Source of the DNA: JBEKHT01 sp049511715
Lineage (GTDB): Bacteria > Chloroflexota > Anaerolineae > Anaerolineales > RBG-16-64-43
Assembly: GCA_049511715.1 (NCBI GenBank)
Contig: JBEKXU010000006.1
Location: forward strand, 41,558-105,557
Length of the DNA stretch: 64,000 nucleotides
Reading direction: 5' to 3'
A model generated the notes under the pieces. The model searched no databases, had not been told where the DNA came from, and worked only from the letters and a program-made list of their open reading frames with translations. The position numbers and the translations under genes are program-made. Positions 1-8,777 of the stretch are shown in pieces. Numbering within the stretch: the first letter of the stretch is position 1; every line of letters begins with the position of its first letter.

Positions 1-454
1 GCGACGGCCCGAGGCGGGCAAATACCGGGACGCCACCGGGGCCTTCCCAGCTCATGGCCAGGATCGCTCCCAACCCTGCGCCGGAGGCGACCCCGAGCAG
101 ATAGGGGTCCGCCAGCGGATTGCGGAAGAGGCCCTGGTAAGCCGCTCCGCTCCCCGCCAGCCCTGCCCCCACCAGCGCGATCAGCACCGTGCGGGGCAGG
201 CGAATTTCCAGCACAATCGTGCGATCACTGGCAGGGATGATGAGGTTTGGGCTCAGCATGCCGCGCAGGGAGGCGGGAACGAGAAGCGCCAGGATCTCGC
301 GGACTGGGATCGTTACGGCACCCACAGCCACGCTGATCACCAGGGCCGCGGCTAGGACCAGGACGGTCAGGAGGTAAGTCCGGCCCGAATGCTCGACGGC
401 GACCGACGACTCCGGCCGCCAGTCCGCTTGATTCGTATGAGGATAGGATTCCAA
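1..454 (-). CDS. btuC: FecCD/BtuC-family ABC transporter permease, partial (vitamin B12 import)
   Basis: This is the N-terminal 151 residues of an inner-membrane ABC permease; the 3' part lies outside the window. After a hydrophilic N-terminus comes a first membrane helix (TYLLTVLVLAAALVISVAVG) and the family motif LFRNPLADPYLLGVASGAG, diagnostic of BtuC/FecD/FhuB permeases. The first in-frame stop upstream leaves TTG at 454 as the only usual start codon, with a weak ribosome site, so the start is provisional. A cobalamin riboswitch immediately upstream on the same strand points to corrinoid import rather than siderophore import. The substrate-binding protein and ATPase are not in the window and are presumably downstream of the gene, beyond position 1. 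Confidence 0.85.
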   Translation of the reverse strand, partial: MESYPHTNQADWRPESSVAVEHSGRTYLLTVLVLAAALVISVAVGAVTIPVREILALLVPASLRGMLSPNLIIPASDRTIVLEIRLPRTVLIALVGAGLAGSGAAYQGLFRNPLADPYLLGVASGAGLGAILAMSWEGPGGVPVFARLGPS

Positions 455-502
455 ATCCGGGGAGCGAATGGCGCATCACCTTTCGTGCGAAGGCGGATGG
501 CG

Positions 503-645
503 CTCGACTTGGGTGGGCGACCTGACTTGCCGGGGAAGACTTGGATGAGCCCCCGACTCACAGTTGCGCGACAGCGCCGGACTCTCACCGGCTTCGCCAC
601 GCCAAGCCGAGAAGCAATACCGAACCTACGAGGCTTCGCGCCAAG
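503..645 (-). promoter_or_regulatory. Cobalamin (adenosylcobalamin-type) riboswitch
   Basis: Read on the minus strand, the conserved core is present: GCCGGTGAGAGTCCGGCGCT, then CGCAACTGTGA (about 560-597), and a B12-box-like AAGTCAGGTCGCC (529-517). A GTAGGTTCGGT element lies 5' of the core (about 620-635). An imperfect hairpin follows before the permease start and is the likely expression platform. The outer limits are approximate. It should lower btuC expression when the cofactor is abundant. Confidence 0.85.
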
Positions 646-1790
646 TATTCTACTACGCTCCGAGGGATCCCGCGAGCCACCGGACCGATCGTCGGCTGGA
701 CACCAGACCCGGCGCGGCCAAGAGATAGGCGGCCGTTTCGCCCTCGATGGCCGAAACTCGAGACGCTGAAGAGACGCTACTGAATGGCAATCCGTCTCAA
801 CAAGGGCAGGGGGAGGCCCCACAAAACCAGCCGCCTCCCACGGGCACGGCACTTGTGGCCCAACGCCCAAGATTCCGCTTCAATGAAGTGCTCAGCCAAG
901 CCCGGCCCACTCAGCCCACCAAATGGCACACGGCGCCCCTTCGCGGCGGCATCCAAGTCCTGCGCTTGGCCCGCGCCGTCGCAACATCCCTTGCTCCCAG
1001 CGCAGGAGGCTCAGGGCAGGGGGCACAAGTCTAGCCCAACGGCGCGTCGCCCGCCAAACCTCTACTCAATTCGACGCCGAGGCGATCCGCCTCTTGCGAA
1101 TAATCGCTGTCTCTTCCAAGGTCCCTCTCAATGGCGCGGAAGGGGGCTGAAGAACATCCTCTTACCCCCTGGAACACCGCCTCAGCTAATGCAACACAAT
1201 GTATCTAAAGTTTCATAATGGGCCCCAAACCACATTCGGCTCACAGACCCAAAAGGTCCCCCACCAGGGCCTGCCTCCCAGACCGAATCACGTCCGAGGC
1301 GTCAAACTCCTCCCCAATTACACAATCCTTAGTCGCCGGCCTCATGTCGTCGCACAGTTCTATCGTGAGGCACGATGCACCGCCACCCCGCGCCCTCCCG
1401 CTCTTCAACGCCCCCTGCTCCAGGCACCCGTTAGCGACACAAGGCGGCCGTGCACCGCTTTCGCTGAGCGGCTGTCTTGCCGCCTGGCAAGCCCCCACGA
1501 TTTCGCGTGAGGCGGCGGCGCGAAGCCATCTCGAACGTATGAACCGCGCCCGGGTGCGGACGCAGGCCTGTCTGGCTGTTGTTTTGGGTTGGCGCGAGGT
1601 GGGATGGTGCCTGGTGAAGTGGGTACGGGCTTGGGTTAGGACGTGGCTACGCGCATTCTTCTGCAGGAAGCCTCATTCCACACGTCTTATGAAGAGATTC
1701 GGGCCTCGATCAATGCCCCTAAGAATCACTTGCGGCCAGGGGAGGCTTCCCCAGCCGCAATCCCCCGGTCCCCCAGATTGCCTTCGCGGC
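646..1790. other. Long region without recognisable gene
   Basis: About 1.1 kb between the riboswitch and the ECF sigma-factor unit. Several short open frames exist on both strands, but none gives a familiar protein, a convincing ribosome site with start, or a hydrophobic pattern. Their low-complexity Pro/Arg/Ala content is what GC-rich non-coding DNA yields. I saw no tRNA, repeat array or clear terminator. It may hold the promoter of the riboswitch transcript and decayed sequence. Confidence 0.5.
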
Positions 1791-2090
1791 CTAGGAGCGC
1801 GGGGTGACCGCCGAACCGTTCTGGCTCAAGGCGAGAATTCGGCCCACGATGCGGAGGCCCATCGCCGCCACCGCGGCGGCCCAGGCGAGAATCCCGACGA
1901 GACCGACACCGGCCAGCGCGGCCGACCCAAGCCAACGCCACCGCCGTTCCGCGAGGATGCGCATGCCCGCCGAATTTGTAAGTCGATCTTGCAGCGCATC
2001 CACGAATTCCTTTCTTGGCTTCACCGGCTGCAGGTTCGCCTCAAGTAGCGTGATGAGCTTCTTGCTAGTCAGTCCCTTTCTCTTGTTCAC
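1791..2090 (-). CDS. Small single-helix membrane protein, likely partner of the ECF sigma factor
   Basis: Ninety-nine residues: a basic, helical N-terminus (residues 1-50) and one hydrophobic helix at about residues 52-75 (AALAGVGLVGILAWAAAVAA), then a short tail. It starts with GTG at 2090; a purine-rich AGGAG lies about 12 bases upstream. It follows the ECF sigma gene by 86 bases on the same strand. Small membrane proteins encoded just after ECF sigma genes are often anti-sigma factors, which is the inferred role. No zinc-binding anti-sigma motif (HxxxCxxC) is present, so it may be another type of membrane partner. Confidence 0.65.
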   Translation of the reverse strand: MNKRKGLTSKKLITLLEANLQPVKPRKEFVDALQDRLTNSAGMRILAERRWRWLGSAALAGVGLVGILAWAAAVAAMGLRIVGRILALSQNGSAVTPRS

Positions 2091-2176
2091 CGCTTTCTCG
2101 ACTCTCCTTGCTACACCAGCTGATCCCCATACCCCAGCGCATCCGGATCCTGGCGCCCAGCGGGCTCTCTCCGCCC

Positions 2177-2827
2177 TCAGCTCCGCCCCCGCGGCGACCC
2201 ATTCCGGGACAAGCGTCCCTTCGGCTCCGCGAGCCCCGCGTCCAGAGGCCGGCTGTCTGCCTGTAACATCTCCTCCCTCAGGCAGACCAGTGTCCGATGA
2301 TATAGGCTCTTGATGGCCCCCTCTGTCCTCCCCATGATATCCCCAATCTCCGCATTGGACAGATCTTGGGAATATTTTAGGATCAGCAGCTGCTGCCTCT
2401 CCTCGGGGAGGCCGCGGATCGCCTCCATAAGCCGACGCTGCTCTTCCTCTTCCTCCGCCACATGATCTGGAGGATCGCCGCCCACACGTTGTGCCGCCTC
2501 GTCCAGGCCGACCACCCGCTGGCGGCTGTGATCGCGATGCCAGTTCGCCACAAGATTGTGAGCGATCCGATACAGCCAGGCCGAAAAGGGCAACCCCTGG
2601 TCCTGGTACGAGTCCAGATGCGTGAGCGCTCGCTGGAAAACTCTTGCGGTCAGGTCTTCGGCTTCGTGTTCGTTCCCCGTCCGGTAATAGACGTAGGTAT
2701 AAATCCGTCCCACGTACCGCTCGTACAAGGGGCCGAAAGCCTCGCGGTTGCGCTTGGCCTGGCGGATCAGCCTGGGCTCATCCGAATTGTCGTTCACTGA
2801 TCCCGCTGGCCCGCTCGGGCTCCTCAT
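2177..2827 (-). CDS. ECF-type RNA polymerase sigma factor
   Basis: About 216 residues with the normal two-domain architecture. Region 2 contains FGPLYERYVGRIYTYVYYR and the -10-recognition stretch EAEDLTARVFQRAL followed by FSAWLYRIAHN. Region 4 contains the helix-turn-helix LPEERQQLLILKYSQDLSNA then IGDIMGRTEGAIKSLYHRTL. The start is uncertain: ATG at 2827 gives MRSPSG, an upstream TTG sits closer to the GGAGGAG ribosome site, and a GTG further in (VNDNSDEP) is possible. It directs transcription of a stress or envelope regulon and is followed by a small membrane protein that may hold it inactive. Confidence 0.88.
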   Translation of the reverse strand: MRSPSGPAGSVNDNSDEPRLIRQAKRNREAFGPLYERYVGRIYTYVYYRTGNEHEAEDLTARVFQRALTHLDSYQDQGLPFSAWLYRIAHNLVANWHRDHSRQRVVGLDEAAQRVGGDPPDHVAEEEEEQRRLMEAIRGLPEERQQLLILKYSQDLSNAEIGDIMGRTEGAIKSLYHRTLVCLREEMLQADSRPLDAGLAEPKGRLSRNGSPRGRS

Positions 2828-3010
2828 GACATAACACGGCAAACACTCCTCCGTTGCTAGGGTTGGGCCGGCAGGAGGTCTCCCCTTGGGCACCGGGCGA
2901 CCTTGTCAAGCGCGCCCCGCGACCCCGGCAAGCCTCCGCCGGGAACTCTCTCTGCGGCCGGGGACCAGGCAGGAGCACGGCCCGGAGGCAAAGGGAAGCA
3001 AAGGCCGGCC

Positions 3011-4081
3011 CTACTTCTTCCTCGGCTTGACCTTTCGGCGGCTGTCCCTTCGAGCCGCTGCGCGCGCCGCGGCTCCAACCGGACTCGCCAGCCTGTGCCC
3101 TCCGCCTCGCGCGCCGGGTTTCGGATTCCGCGGCCCGCCCACTGCCCTCTTCCGCCCAGGCATCGCCTGCGCGCGGTCGGCCTGGAGATGGCGTTCCACG
3201 GGACCTCGTGTGCCCCTATGGGCCCGAGGCATCGGCCCGGGTGCCGCCGACCCCTCCCGCTGGAAGCGATCATAAAGTGCCGCGAGATTCTGCAAGTGCA
3301 GTTCGCTGGCCCTCCCGTTAAGAAGGATCCGGCTCTTTCCGCATTGTTCGATGGAGATCTGCGGCAGGTCGTCCTTAGCCCAACCGCGCCGCAGGGCAGC
3401 TCGCACCTCCTTCTCGATCCGGTCCAGGTAGGTAAGGTGTGAGCTGACCATTTCGTCGATCTCCCCCCTCAGGATGATCTCACCGTGTCCCTGAACGATA
3501 TTCTCCAGACCCATGGCGGAAATGGTCTTCAGACTTTTCCGCATGGGGTCGAGGTCGCCGTCGCGCACATGGGGTATCGGCATGACCGCGTCGCCTGCGA
3601 AGAGAATCCGGTCCTCTTCCAGCAGCACACCGATGCCGTCCGGGCTGTGCCCGGGGAGAGGAACCATGCGCAGGGTCCGCTTGCCGAGCTGGAGGGTCGC
3701 GCTCCCCTGCCGAAACGTGACGGCGGGAAGGACAACCTCCAGTCCCCCCAAGGCGGGGTTACCCGCCTTGGCCGCCGCGAGCGCGGTCCGACCCACCGTG
3801 TCCAGAAGGGACCGGCACAGTTCGTGGCCCACCAAGGTCGCCTGTGGGAAGAAACAAGATCCGCTGGTGTGATCGGCGTGGAAATGCGTGTTGACAACGT
3901 AGCGCACCTTGGACTCCAGCCGCGTCTCAAGAAAAGACCGAATCTCCCGCGTCTCTTCGGGCAAGGCAAGAGTGTCAATCAACACCGTCCCCTCGGGCGT
4001 GACGACCGCTCCCGCGCAGACCTGAACATAGATGTCGCTCGAGAAGTAATAGACGTCCTCAGCGATTCGCTCCCGTATCAT
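3011..4081 (-). CDS. Metallo-beta-lactamase-fold hydrolase with basic C-terminal tail
   Basis: A 356-residue member of the MBL superfamily. The metal motif HFHADH is clear (VVNTHFHADHTSG), with a later zinc histidine in LPGHSPDG, the bridging aspartate in LFAGDAVMP and a final histidine in VQGHGE. The domain occupies roughly residues 1-240. The last 80 residues are rich in Arg, Lys, Pro and Gly and end RRKVKPRKK, which is unusual for the family and could bind nucleic acid or be poorly constrained sequence. I chose ATG 4081 (MIRERIAEDVYYF) because the longer frame upstream is low-complexity. The substrate cannot be told; glyoxalase-II-like or quinone-linked hydrolases are options. Confidence 0.8.
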   Translation of the reverse strand: MIRERIAEDVYYFSSDIYVQVCAGAVVTPEGTVLIDTLALPEETREIRSFLETRLESKVRYVVNTHFHADHTSGSCFFPQATLVGHELCRSLLDTVGRTALAAAKAGNPALGGLEVVLPAVTFRQGSATLQLGKRTLRMVPLPGHSPDGIGVLLEEDRILFAGDAVMPIPHVRDGDLDPMRKSLKTISAMGLENIVQGHGEIILRGEIDEMVSSHLTYLDRIEKEVRAALRRGWAKDDLPQISIEQCGKSRILLNGRASELHLQNLAALYDRFQREGSAAPGPMPRAHRGTRGPVERHLQADRAQAMPGRKRAVGGPRNPKPGARGGGHRLASPVGAAARAAARRDSRRKVKPRKK

Positions 4082-4204
4082 CCGGTCGCGTCTCCAGTTT
4101 TCCTCCCCATCGGCTCGAAATTCAACCGACCGGGAGTTCGAACGCACCCCCCAGGCACCGCCTCGGCCCGTTTTGCGCCGACTCTCCCCCCGAATGTCTC
4201 GGGG

Positions 4205-4234
4205 ACAATAGCACATTTATGTCGGATTAGTCAA
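4205..4234 (-). promoter_or_regulatory. Sigma-70-type promoter of the MBL-fold gene
   Basis: On the minus strand TTGACT (4234-4229) and TATTGT (4210-4205) are separated by 18 bases. It lies about 125 bases before the ATG at 4081. Confidence 0.55.
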
Positions 4235-4258
4235 GGAACGCACTTTTGGTTGCGTTCC
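4235..4258. repeat. Perfect inverted repeat abutting the -35 of the MBL promoter
   Basis: GGAACGCA (4235-4242) and TGCGTTCC (4251-4258) are exact 8-base complements separated by 8 bases, directly upstream of the -35 element. No T tract follows on either strand, so an operator is more likely than a terminator. Confidence 0.5.
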
Positions 4259-4332
4259 ATTGTAATCATGCAATCTCTGTAACAGGGCGTGACGCGGCTA
4301 AGACTAATCGGCCCGACCGCGGCGGTTCAAGG

Positions 4333-4361
4333 TTGACACCGCCCTGCCCCCGTGCTAACAT
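4333..4361 (+). promoter_or_regulatory. Sigma-70-type promoter of the valS leader
   Basis: TTGACA (4333-4338), 17-base spacer, TAACAT (4356-4361). A start near 4368 places the whole T-box in the transcript. Confidence 0.7.
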
Positions 4362-4367
4362 CCGCCT

Positions 4368-4634
4368 TCAAAGAGAGTGGAAACGGCAAAGAGCGCGAGG
4401 AGTAGGCGGATTACGGCTGCCAGAGAGGGCCGGGCCAACGGCTGAAAGCCCGCCCAGCGCGTCCCGCCGAAGGTCGCGCGCTCGCCCGCTGCAGAAACCG
4501 GGACCGGACTAGATCAGCGCGGGACGGCCCGTTACAGCCGTTGAGTGCGCCCCCGGGGGAATCCTGGGGTGCGAAGCGAGGTGGTACCGCGAGGGATCAG
4601 CGCCCCTTCGTCCTCGAGGACGGAGGGGCGTTTT
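4368..4634 (+). promoter_or_regulatory. T-box leader of valS (tRNA-Val sensing)
   Basis: The T-box sequence GGTGGTACCGCG (4580-4591) precedes a perfect intrinsic terminator. The antiterminator bulge TGGT fits a tRNA ending in ACCA, as tRNA-Val does. Stem I has a distal loop around GGCTGAAAGCC (4440-4450). A GTC valine codon at 4473-4475 sits in the expected 3' side of the specifier loop after GAAG. Uncharged tRNA-Val should favour readthrough into valS. Stem boundaries were judged by eye. Confidence 0.85.
4601..4634 (+). terminator. T-box-controlled intrinsic terminator
   Basis: A 15-base stem (4601-4615 with 4616-4630, beginning CGCCCCT and ending AGGGGCG, one T-G pair) is followed by TTTT. 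Its 5' arm begins just after the T-box sequence, as needed for the mutually exclusive antiterminator. Confidence 0.85.
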
Positions 4635-4670
4635 CGTCGCCAAGGACCTGCTCCTGGATTGGAGGACGGA

Positions 4671-7463
4671 TTGCAAAAGCAAGGCCTGCCCAAAACGTTT
4701 GACTTTGCCGCCATCGAACAACCGCTCTATCGCTGGTGGGAAGAGCGCGGCTACTTTCGCCCCGCGAATGATCCTTCCCGCCCAGGATTCGACCCCTCCC
4801 GGCCGCCTTTCGTCATTGCGATCCCCCCTCCCAACGTGACCGGCGAGCTCCATCTGGGGCATGCCATGTTCGTCTCCATCCAAGACCTGCTCGTTCGATA
4901 TCACCGCATGCGAGGAGACCCAACGCTGTGGATCCCCGGATCGGATCACGCGGGGATTGCCACCCAATTGCAGGTCGAGAAGATGTTGGAACAGGATGGA
5001 AAGCGTCGCGAGGATCTGGGGCGCGAAGCCTTTGTCGAAAAAGTCTGGCAGTGGAAAGAAAAGTACGGCGGCATCATCTTTGACCAGCTCCGTCGCCTGG
5101 GGGCCAGTTGCGATTGGCAGCGGACCCGCTTCACCCTGGACGAGGGGCTCACTCGGTCCGTGCGCTTCGCCTTCGTCCGCCTCTTCGAAAAGGGGCTGAT
5201 TTACCGCGGACCCCGCCTGATCAATTGGTCTCCGGGTCTCCGCACCGCGGTCAGCGACCTGGAAGTCGAGTACTCGGAAGAGCCGGGAATCCTCTACTTT
5301 TTCAAGTATCCGCTCAAGGACTCCAGCCGATATGTCCCGGTGGCAACGACCCGGCCCGAGACGATCTTGGGCGATACCGCGGTGGCGGTCCATCCCGAGG
5401 ATGACCGCTACCGGGACTTTGTGGGCCGGACGGTTCTCGTCCCCATCCTCGGTCGGGAGATCCCCATCATCAGCGATGCGCGCGTCGACCGCGATTTCGG
5501 GACCGGCGCCCTCAAGATCACTCCCGGCCACGATCCCACGGACTATCAGATCGGCCAGGATCACGGGCTCGCCATCATCTCCGTGCTGGATGAGCGGGCA
5601 CGCGTCACCGAGGCGGGAGGACCGTACGCTGGCCTGGACCGCTTTGAGTGCCGCCGGCGGATCTGGGAAGACATGAGGAAGGGAGACCTGGTCCTCAAAC
5701 AAGAACCCTACCTCTTGCACCTCCCGCGAGCCCAGCGCGGCGGCGAGATCATCGAGCCCATGATTTCCACCCAATGGTTCGTGCGGATCAGGCCCCTGGC
5801 CGAACTGGCCATCGCCGCAGTCCGGGACGGCCGTATCCGCATTCTTCCGCCGCATTTCGAGAAGGTCTACCTCAACTGGCTCGAAGGCATCCAGGATTGG
5901 TGCATTTCCCGCCAATTATGGTGGGGCCACCGCATCCCGGTCTGGTACTGCCCGGACGGTCACCTCACCTGCGCCTTGGAAGACCCGACCCAGTGCCAGG
6001 TCTGCGGCAGCCCCAGCCTGAGACAGGACGAGGACGTCCTGGATACATGGTTTTCATCCGGCCTGTGGCCGTTCTCGACCCTGGGCTGGCCGGAAGCGAC
6101 ACCTGATCTTGCCTATTTCTACCCCACGACGGTCCTGGAGACCGCCTACGACATCCTCTTCTTCTGGGTCGCCCGCATGATCATGATGGGGCTCGAGTTC
6201 ACGGGCCAACCCCCCTTTCGCACCGTCTACCTGCACGGTCTCGTCCGCGACGGGCAGGGGCGTAAGATGTCCAAAAGCACAGGCAATGTGGTGGACCCGC
6301 GCTGGGTGATGGATGGCGCCTCGGCGGCCCAGATTCAAGCATCCGGCACAAGCAAGGAGTTGGTGGAGAAGTACCCTCAGGGCTTGCCCGCCATGGGGAC
6401 GGATGCGCTACGGCTGACCTTGTTGACCAGCAGCAGCCCGGGAAACGATTTGAACCTCAGCCTCGAGCGCGTCGAGGCCAACCGCAACTTCGCCAACAAG
6501 CTCTGGAACGCAGGCCGGTTCGTGATCGGCAGCCTCGAGCGGTTGCCGACGGCGGGCGAACCATCGCGCCCCACCTCAGTGTCAACCCTGGCCGACCGAT
6601 GGATACGGTCCCGGCTCTCCCAGGTCATCACGACCGCCACCGGCCTGCTGGACTCCTATCAATTCGGGGAAGCGGGCCGCCTGGTGTGCGATTTCTTCTG
6701 GGCCGAATTCGCCGACTGGTATGTGGAGATCTCGAAACTCCAACTGGCAGAAGGCGGCCAGCGAGCCGACGCCACTGCGGTCCTGCTGTCTCAAGTGCTG
6801 GAGACCTGCTTGCGCCTGCTCCACCCCTACACCCCATTTGTGACCGAGGAACTCTACGGCCATCTCCAACGCGCCTGCCAGGGAATCCGCCCGGACCTGC
6901 GTCCGGCCGGGGGGTGGCCGGAGGCCCTGATGATCGCCCCCTGGCCCGCCGCACTCGATTCGATCGACGGCCAGGCCCTGGAGGATTTCACGCTGTTCAT
7001 GGAAGTGGTCCGGTCGATCCGCAACGCTCGCACCCAACGCAAAGTGCCAGCCGCCTTCCACCTCCCCGCCCGCGTCATCAGCGACAAGTACTTCACTACC
7101 CTCCAATCCACGGGGGCGGCCCTGAGCTTCCTGGCGCACCTCGACCCGGCCCGGCTCCAGATTCTGCGCCATCGCCCTGCCGAGGCCGAAGGCTGGGCGG
7201 TCCTTGCCGCCGGCCCCGTTGAGGTGCACCTCGGTCTGACCGAGGCGGCCGATCCGGCCGCGGAGAGGGCTCGCCTGGACAAGGATTTGGCCCAGGTCGA
7301 CTCCCAAATCCAACGCCTGCAGGATCTTCTGGCCAGCGACTTCGCTCACCGGGCCCCCGTGCCCGTGGTGGAGAAAGAGCGCGCCAAGCTCGTTCATCTT
7401 CAGGAAGCGCGAGACAGGCTGCTGGAGCAGGCACACGGCCTGCCTCCGGCCCGGCCTTCCTGA
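4671..7463 (+). CDS. valS: Valyl-tRNA synthetase
   Basis: A 930-residue cytoplasmic class I aminoacyl-tRNA synthetase that charges tRNA-Val. The HIGH motif is HLGHA in PPPNVTGELHLGHAMF, and the second signature is KMSKS in GRKMSKSTGNVVDPR. The editing (CP1) domain lies between them, with TTRPETILGDTAVAVHPEDD. A C-terminal coiled coil (ERARLDKDLAQVDSQIQRLQ onward) is the ValS tRNA-binding arm. The start is TTG at 4671, preceded at ideal distance by GGAGGACGGA; the frame runs further upstream but through the T-box terminator, so longer starts are rejected. Expression is controlled by the T-box leader. Confidence 0.97.
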   Translation: MQKQGLPKTFDFAAIEQPLYRWWEERGYFRPANDPSRPGFDPSRPPFVIAIPPPNVTGELHLGHAMFVSIQDLLVRYHRMRGDPTLWIPGSDHAGIATQLQVEKMLEQDGKRREDLGREAFVEKVWQWKEKYGGIIFDQLRRLGASCDWQRTRFTLDEGLTRSVRFAFVRLFEKGLIYRGPRLINWSPGLRTAVSDLEVEYSEEPGILYFFKYPLKDSSRYVPVATTRPETILGDTAVAVHPEDDRYRDFVGRTVLVPILGREIPIISDARVDRDFGTGALKITPGHDPTDYQIGQDHGLAIISVLDERARVTEAGGPYAGLDRFECRRRIWEDMRKGDLVLKQEPYLLHLPRAQRGGEIIEPMISTQWFVRIRPLAELAIAAVRDGRIRILPPHFEKVYLNWLEGIQDWCISRQLWWGHRIPVWYCPDGHLTCALEDPTQCQVCGSPSLRQDEDVLDTWFSSGLWPFSTLGWPEATPDLAYFYPTTVLETAYDILFFWVARMIMMGLEFTGQPPFRTVYLHGLVRDGQGRKMSKSTGNVVDPRWVMDGASAAQIQASGTSKELVEKYPQGLPAMGTDALRLTLLTSSSPGNDLNLSLERVEANRNFANKLWNAGRFVIGSLERLPTAGEPSRPTSVSTLADRWIRSRLSQVITTATGLLDSYQFGEAGRLVCDFFWAEFADWYVEISKLQLAEGGQRADATAVLLSQVLETCLRLLHPYTPFVTEELYGHLQRACQGIRPDLRPAGGWPEALMIAPWPAALDSIDGQALEDFTLFMEVVRSIRNARTQRKVPAAFHLPARVISDKYFTTLQSTGAALSFLAHLDPARLQILRHRPAEAEGWAVLAAGPVEVHLGLTEAADPAAERARLDKDLAQVDSQIQRLQDLLASDFAHRAPVPVVEKERAKLVHLQEARDRLLEQAHGLPPARPS

Positions 7464-7491
7464 GGTCCGGACCGCCTGAGGATTTCCGCCC

Positions 7492-8718
7492 ATGCCCATC
7501 CAAACTCCGGTCCTCTTTGAAATCACGGCGAGCGACTCGCACCTGCCCATCCTCCTTCCCGTCCTCAAGATCCTGCGCGAACGGGGGATCCCGCTGATCC
7601 TTTTCTCCGACTGCGAGATCCTCCGCACCGAGAGCCGGGTCTCCCCTCTGAAGGAAGCATCCATCCCCTATATCCAGATGGCGCCTCGCCCCCTGCCCGG
7701 ACCGGATCTAGACTGGGAATTGGAGGCCGTGCCCCTGCGGGCGCGTATTCAGGCCGAGGTCTCACGGCTCCATCCCTCGGCTGTGGTCGTCCTCAACGAC
7801 CGTAATTTCCCCTCCAACACCTATATCAACCGCGCGCGCAGGCTGCACATTCCGACCCTTCTCGTTCAGGAGAGCCTGCGCAAGGACCTGTTTCAGGAAC
7901 CGACGTTGCGAAAACTAATCTTTCGCTGGAGGAGAAAAATCCTGTTCGGGATCGAGGGAGGGCTGCGCAAGTACGGCCAGGGCCGGTGCGATTGGTACGC
8001 CGCCTGGGGGCAAACCTCCGTGGAGTACTTTTGCAAGGTCGGAGTGGCCCCGAGCCGAATACGCATCACGGGCAATCCCCGCTTCGACCAGTTGGCCAGT
8101 GCGCGCTCCGACCGGTCCAGTCCGGCGCTGCGAGCCGAGCTGGGCTTAACCCCGCAGGCATTTCTGCTCACCTTCCTGAGCAGCCCGATCGAGAAGATGC
8201 TTCTCGTATCCGCCCACGAAAAGGAGGAGGCCCTGGCCCGCTTCTTGGGGTGGGTACGCGCGCTGCGCGCCGAGCCCGCGTGGAGGGAACTGACCGTGGT
8301 CTTCAAACTGCACCGCGGGGAAAGCGCGGAGCGGTTCCGCGAGTTTCTGCGCATTCGCCAGGCGGAGGAGTTTGCCCGGGTGGCGCAACTGGATCTCTAC
8401 CCCTTGCTTTCCAGTTCGGACGCAGCCCTCATGTTCAGCACGACCGCCGGTCTGGAAGCCGCCCTCCTGGGCATCCCGCTCGGGATACTGGAACTGGCCA
8501 AGTCCCTGGATGACTGGGATCTCGTCGGCCGCGGGGTGGCCAGCGCGGTCGCCAGCCAGGAGGGCCTGCGGGGTTTCCTCGAGAAAGTGCGAACCGCCGG
8601 GGATCTTGGACTGCAGGTCCGCGAGGCGGCTCATTCCTTTTTCGCGCACATCGGCGAAGCCAGCCGGCTCGTGGCTCGCATGGTCGAGCAGGTGGCCGGA
8701 GGGAGCGTCCCCCAGTAG
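7492..8718 (+). CDS. GT-B-fold glycosyltransferase/epimerase-like protein
   Basis: A 408-residue soluble protein that looks like a two-Rossmann GT-B enzyme of the CDP-glycerol glycerophosphotransferase / UDP-GlcNAc 2-epimerase superfamily. The linker motif RITGNPRFDQL (about residue 200) is typical. Further on, FKLHRGESAERF and LLSSSDAALMFSTTAGLEAA correspond to the C-terminal nucleotide-sugar-binding half with its H/S-T-E/G pattern. No signal peptide is visible. It begins 28 bases after valS on the same strand. The donor and acceptor cannot be deduced; a role in surface polysaccharide is an inference. Confidence 0.6.
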   Translation: MPIQTPVLFEITASDSHLPILLPVLKILRERGIPLILFSDCEILRTESRVSPLKEASIPYIQMAPRPLPGPDLDWELEAVPLRARIQAEVSRLHPSAVVVLNDRNFPSNTYINRARRLHIPTLLVQESLRKDLFQEPTLRKLIFRWRRKILFGIEGGLRKYGQGRCDWYAAWGQTSVEYFCKVGVAPSRIRITGNPRFDQLASARSDRSSPALRAELGLTPQAFLLTFLSSPIEKMLLVSAHEKEEALARFLGWVRALRAEPAWRELTVVFKLHRGESAERFREFLRIRQAEEFARVAQLDLYPLLSSSDAALMFSTTAGLEAALLGIPLGILELAKSLDDWDLVGRGVASAVASQEGLRGFLEKVRTAGDLGLQVREAAHSFFAHIGEASRLVARMVEQVAGGSVPQ

Positions 8719-8777
8719 CCGCAACCTTCCTGCCCGCGCTTGCCCGGCCGGGGGATCCGGCGTATATTGGACAGGCG

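Noticed and set aside
784..2048. Plus-strand open frames in the 0.7-2.0 kb region (for example 784-1218 and 1218-2048)
   Set aside because: They overlap one another and the minus-strand small membrane gene, lack ribosome sites, and show no domain or hydrophobic pattern.
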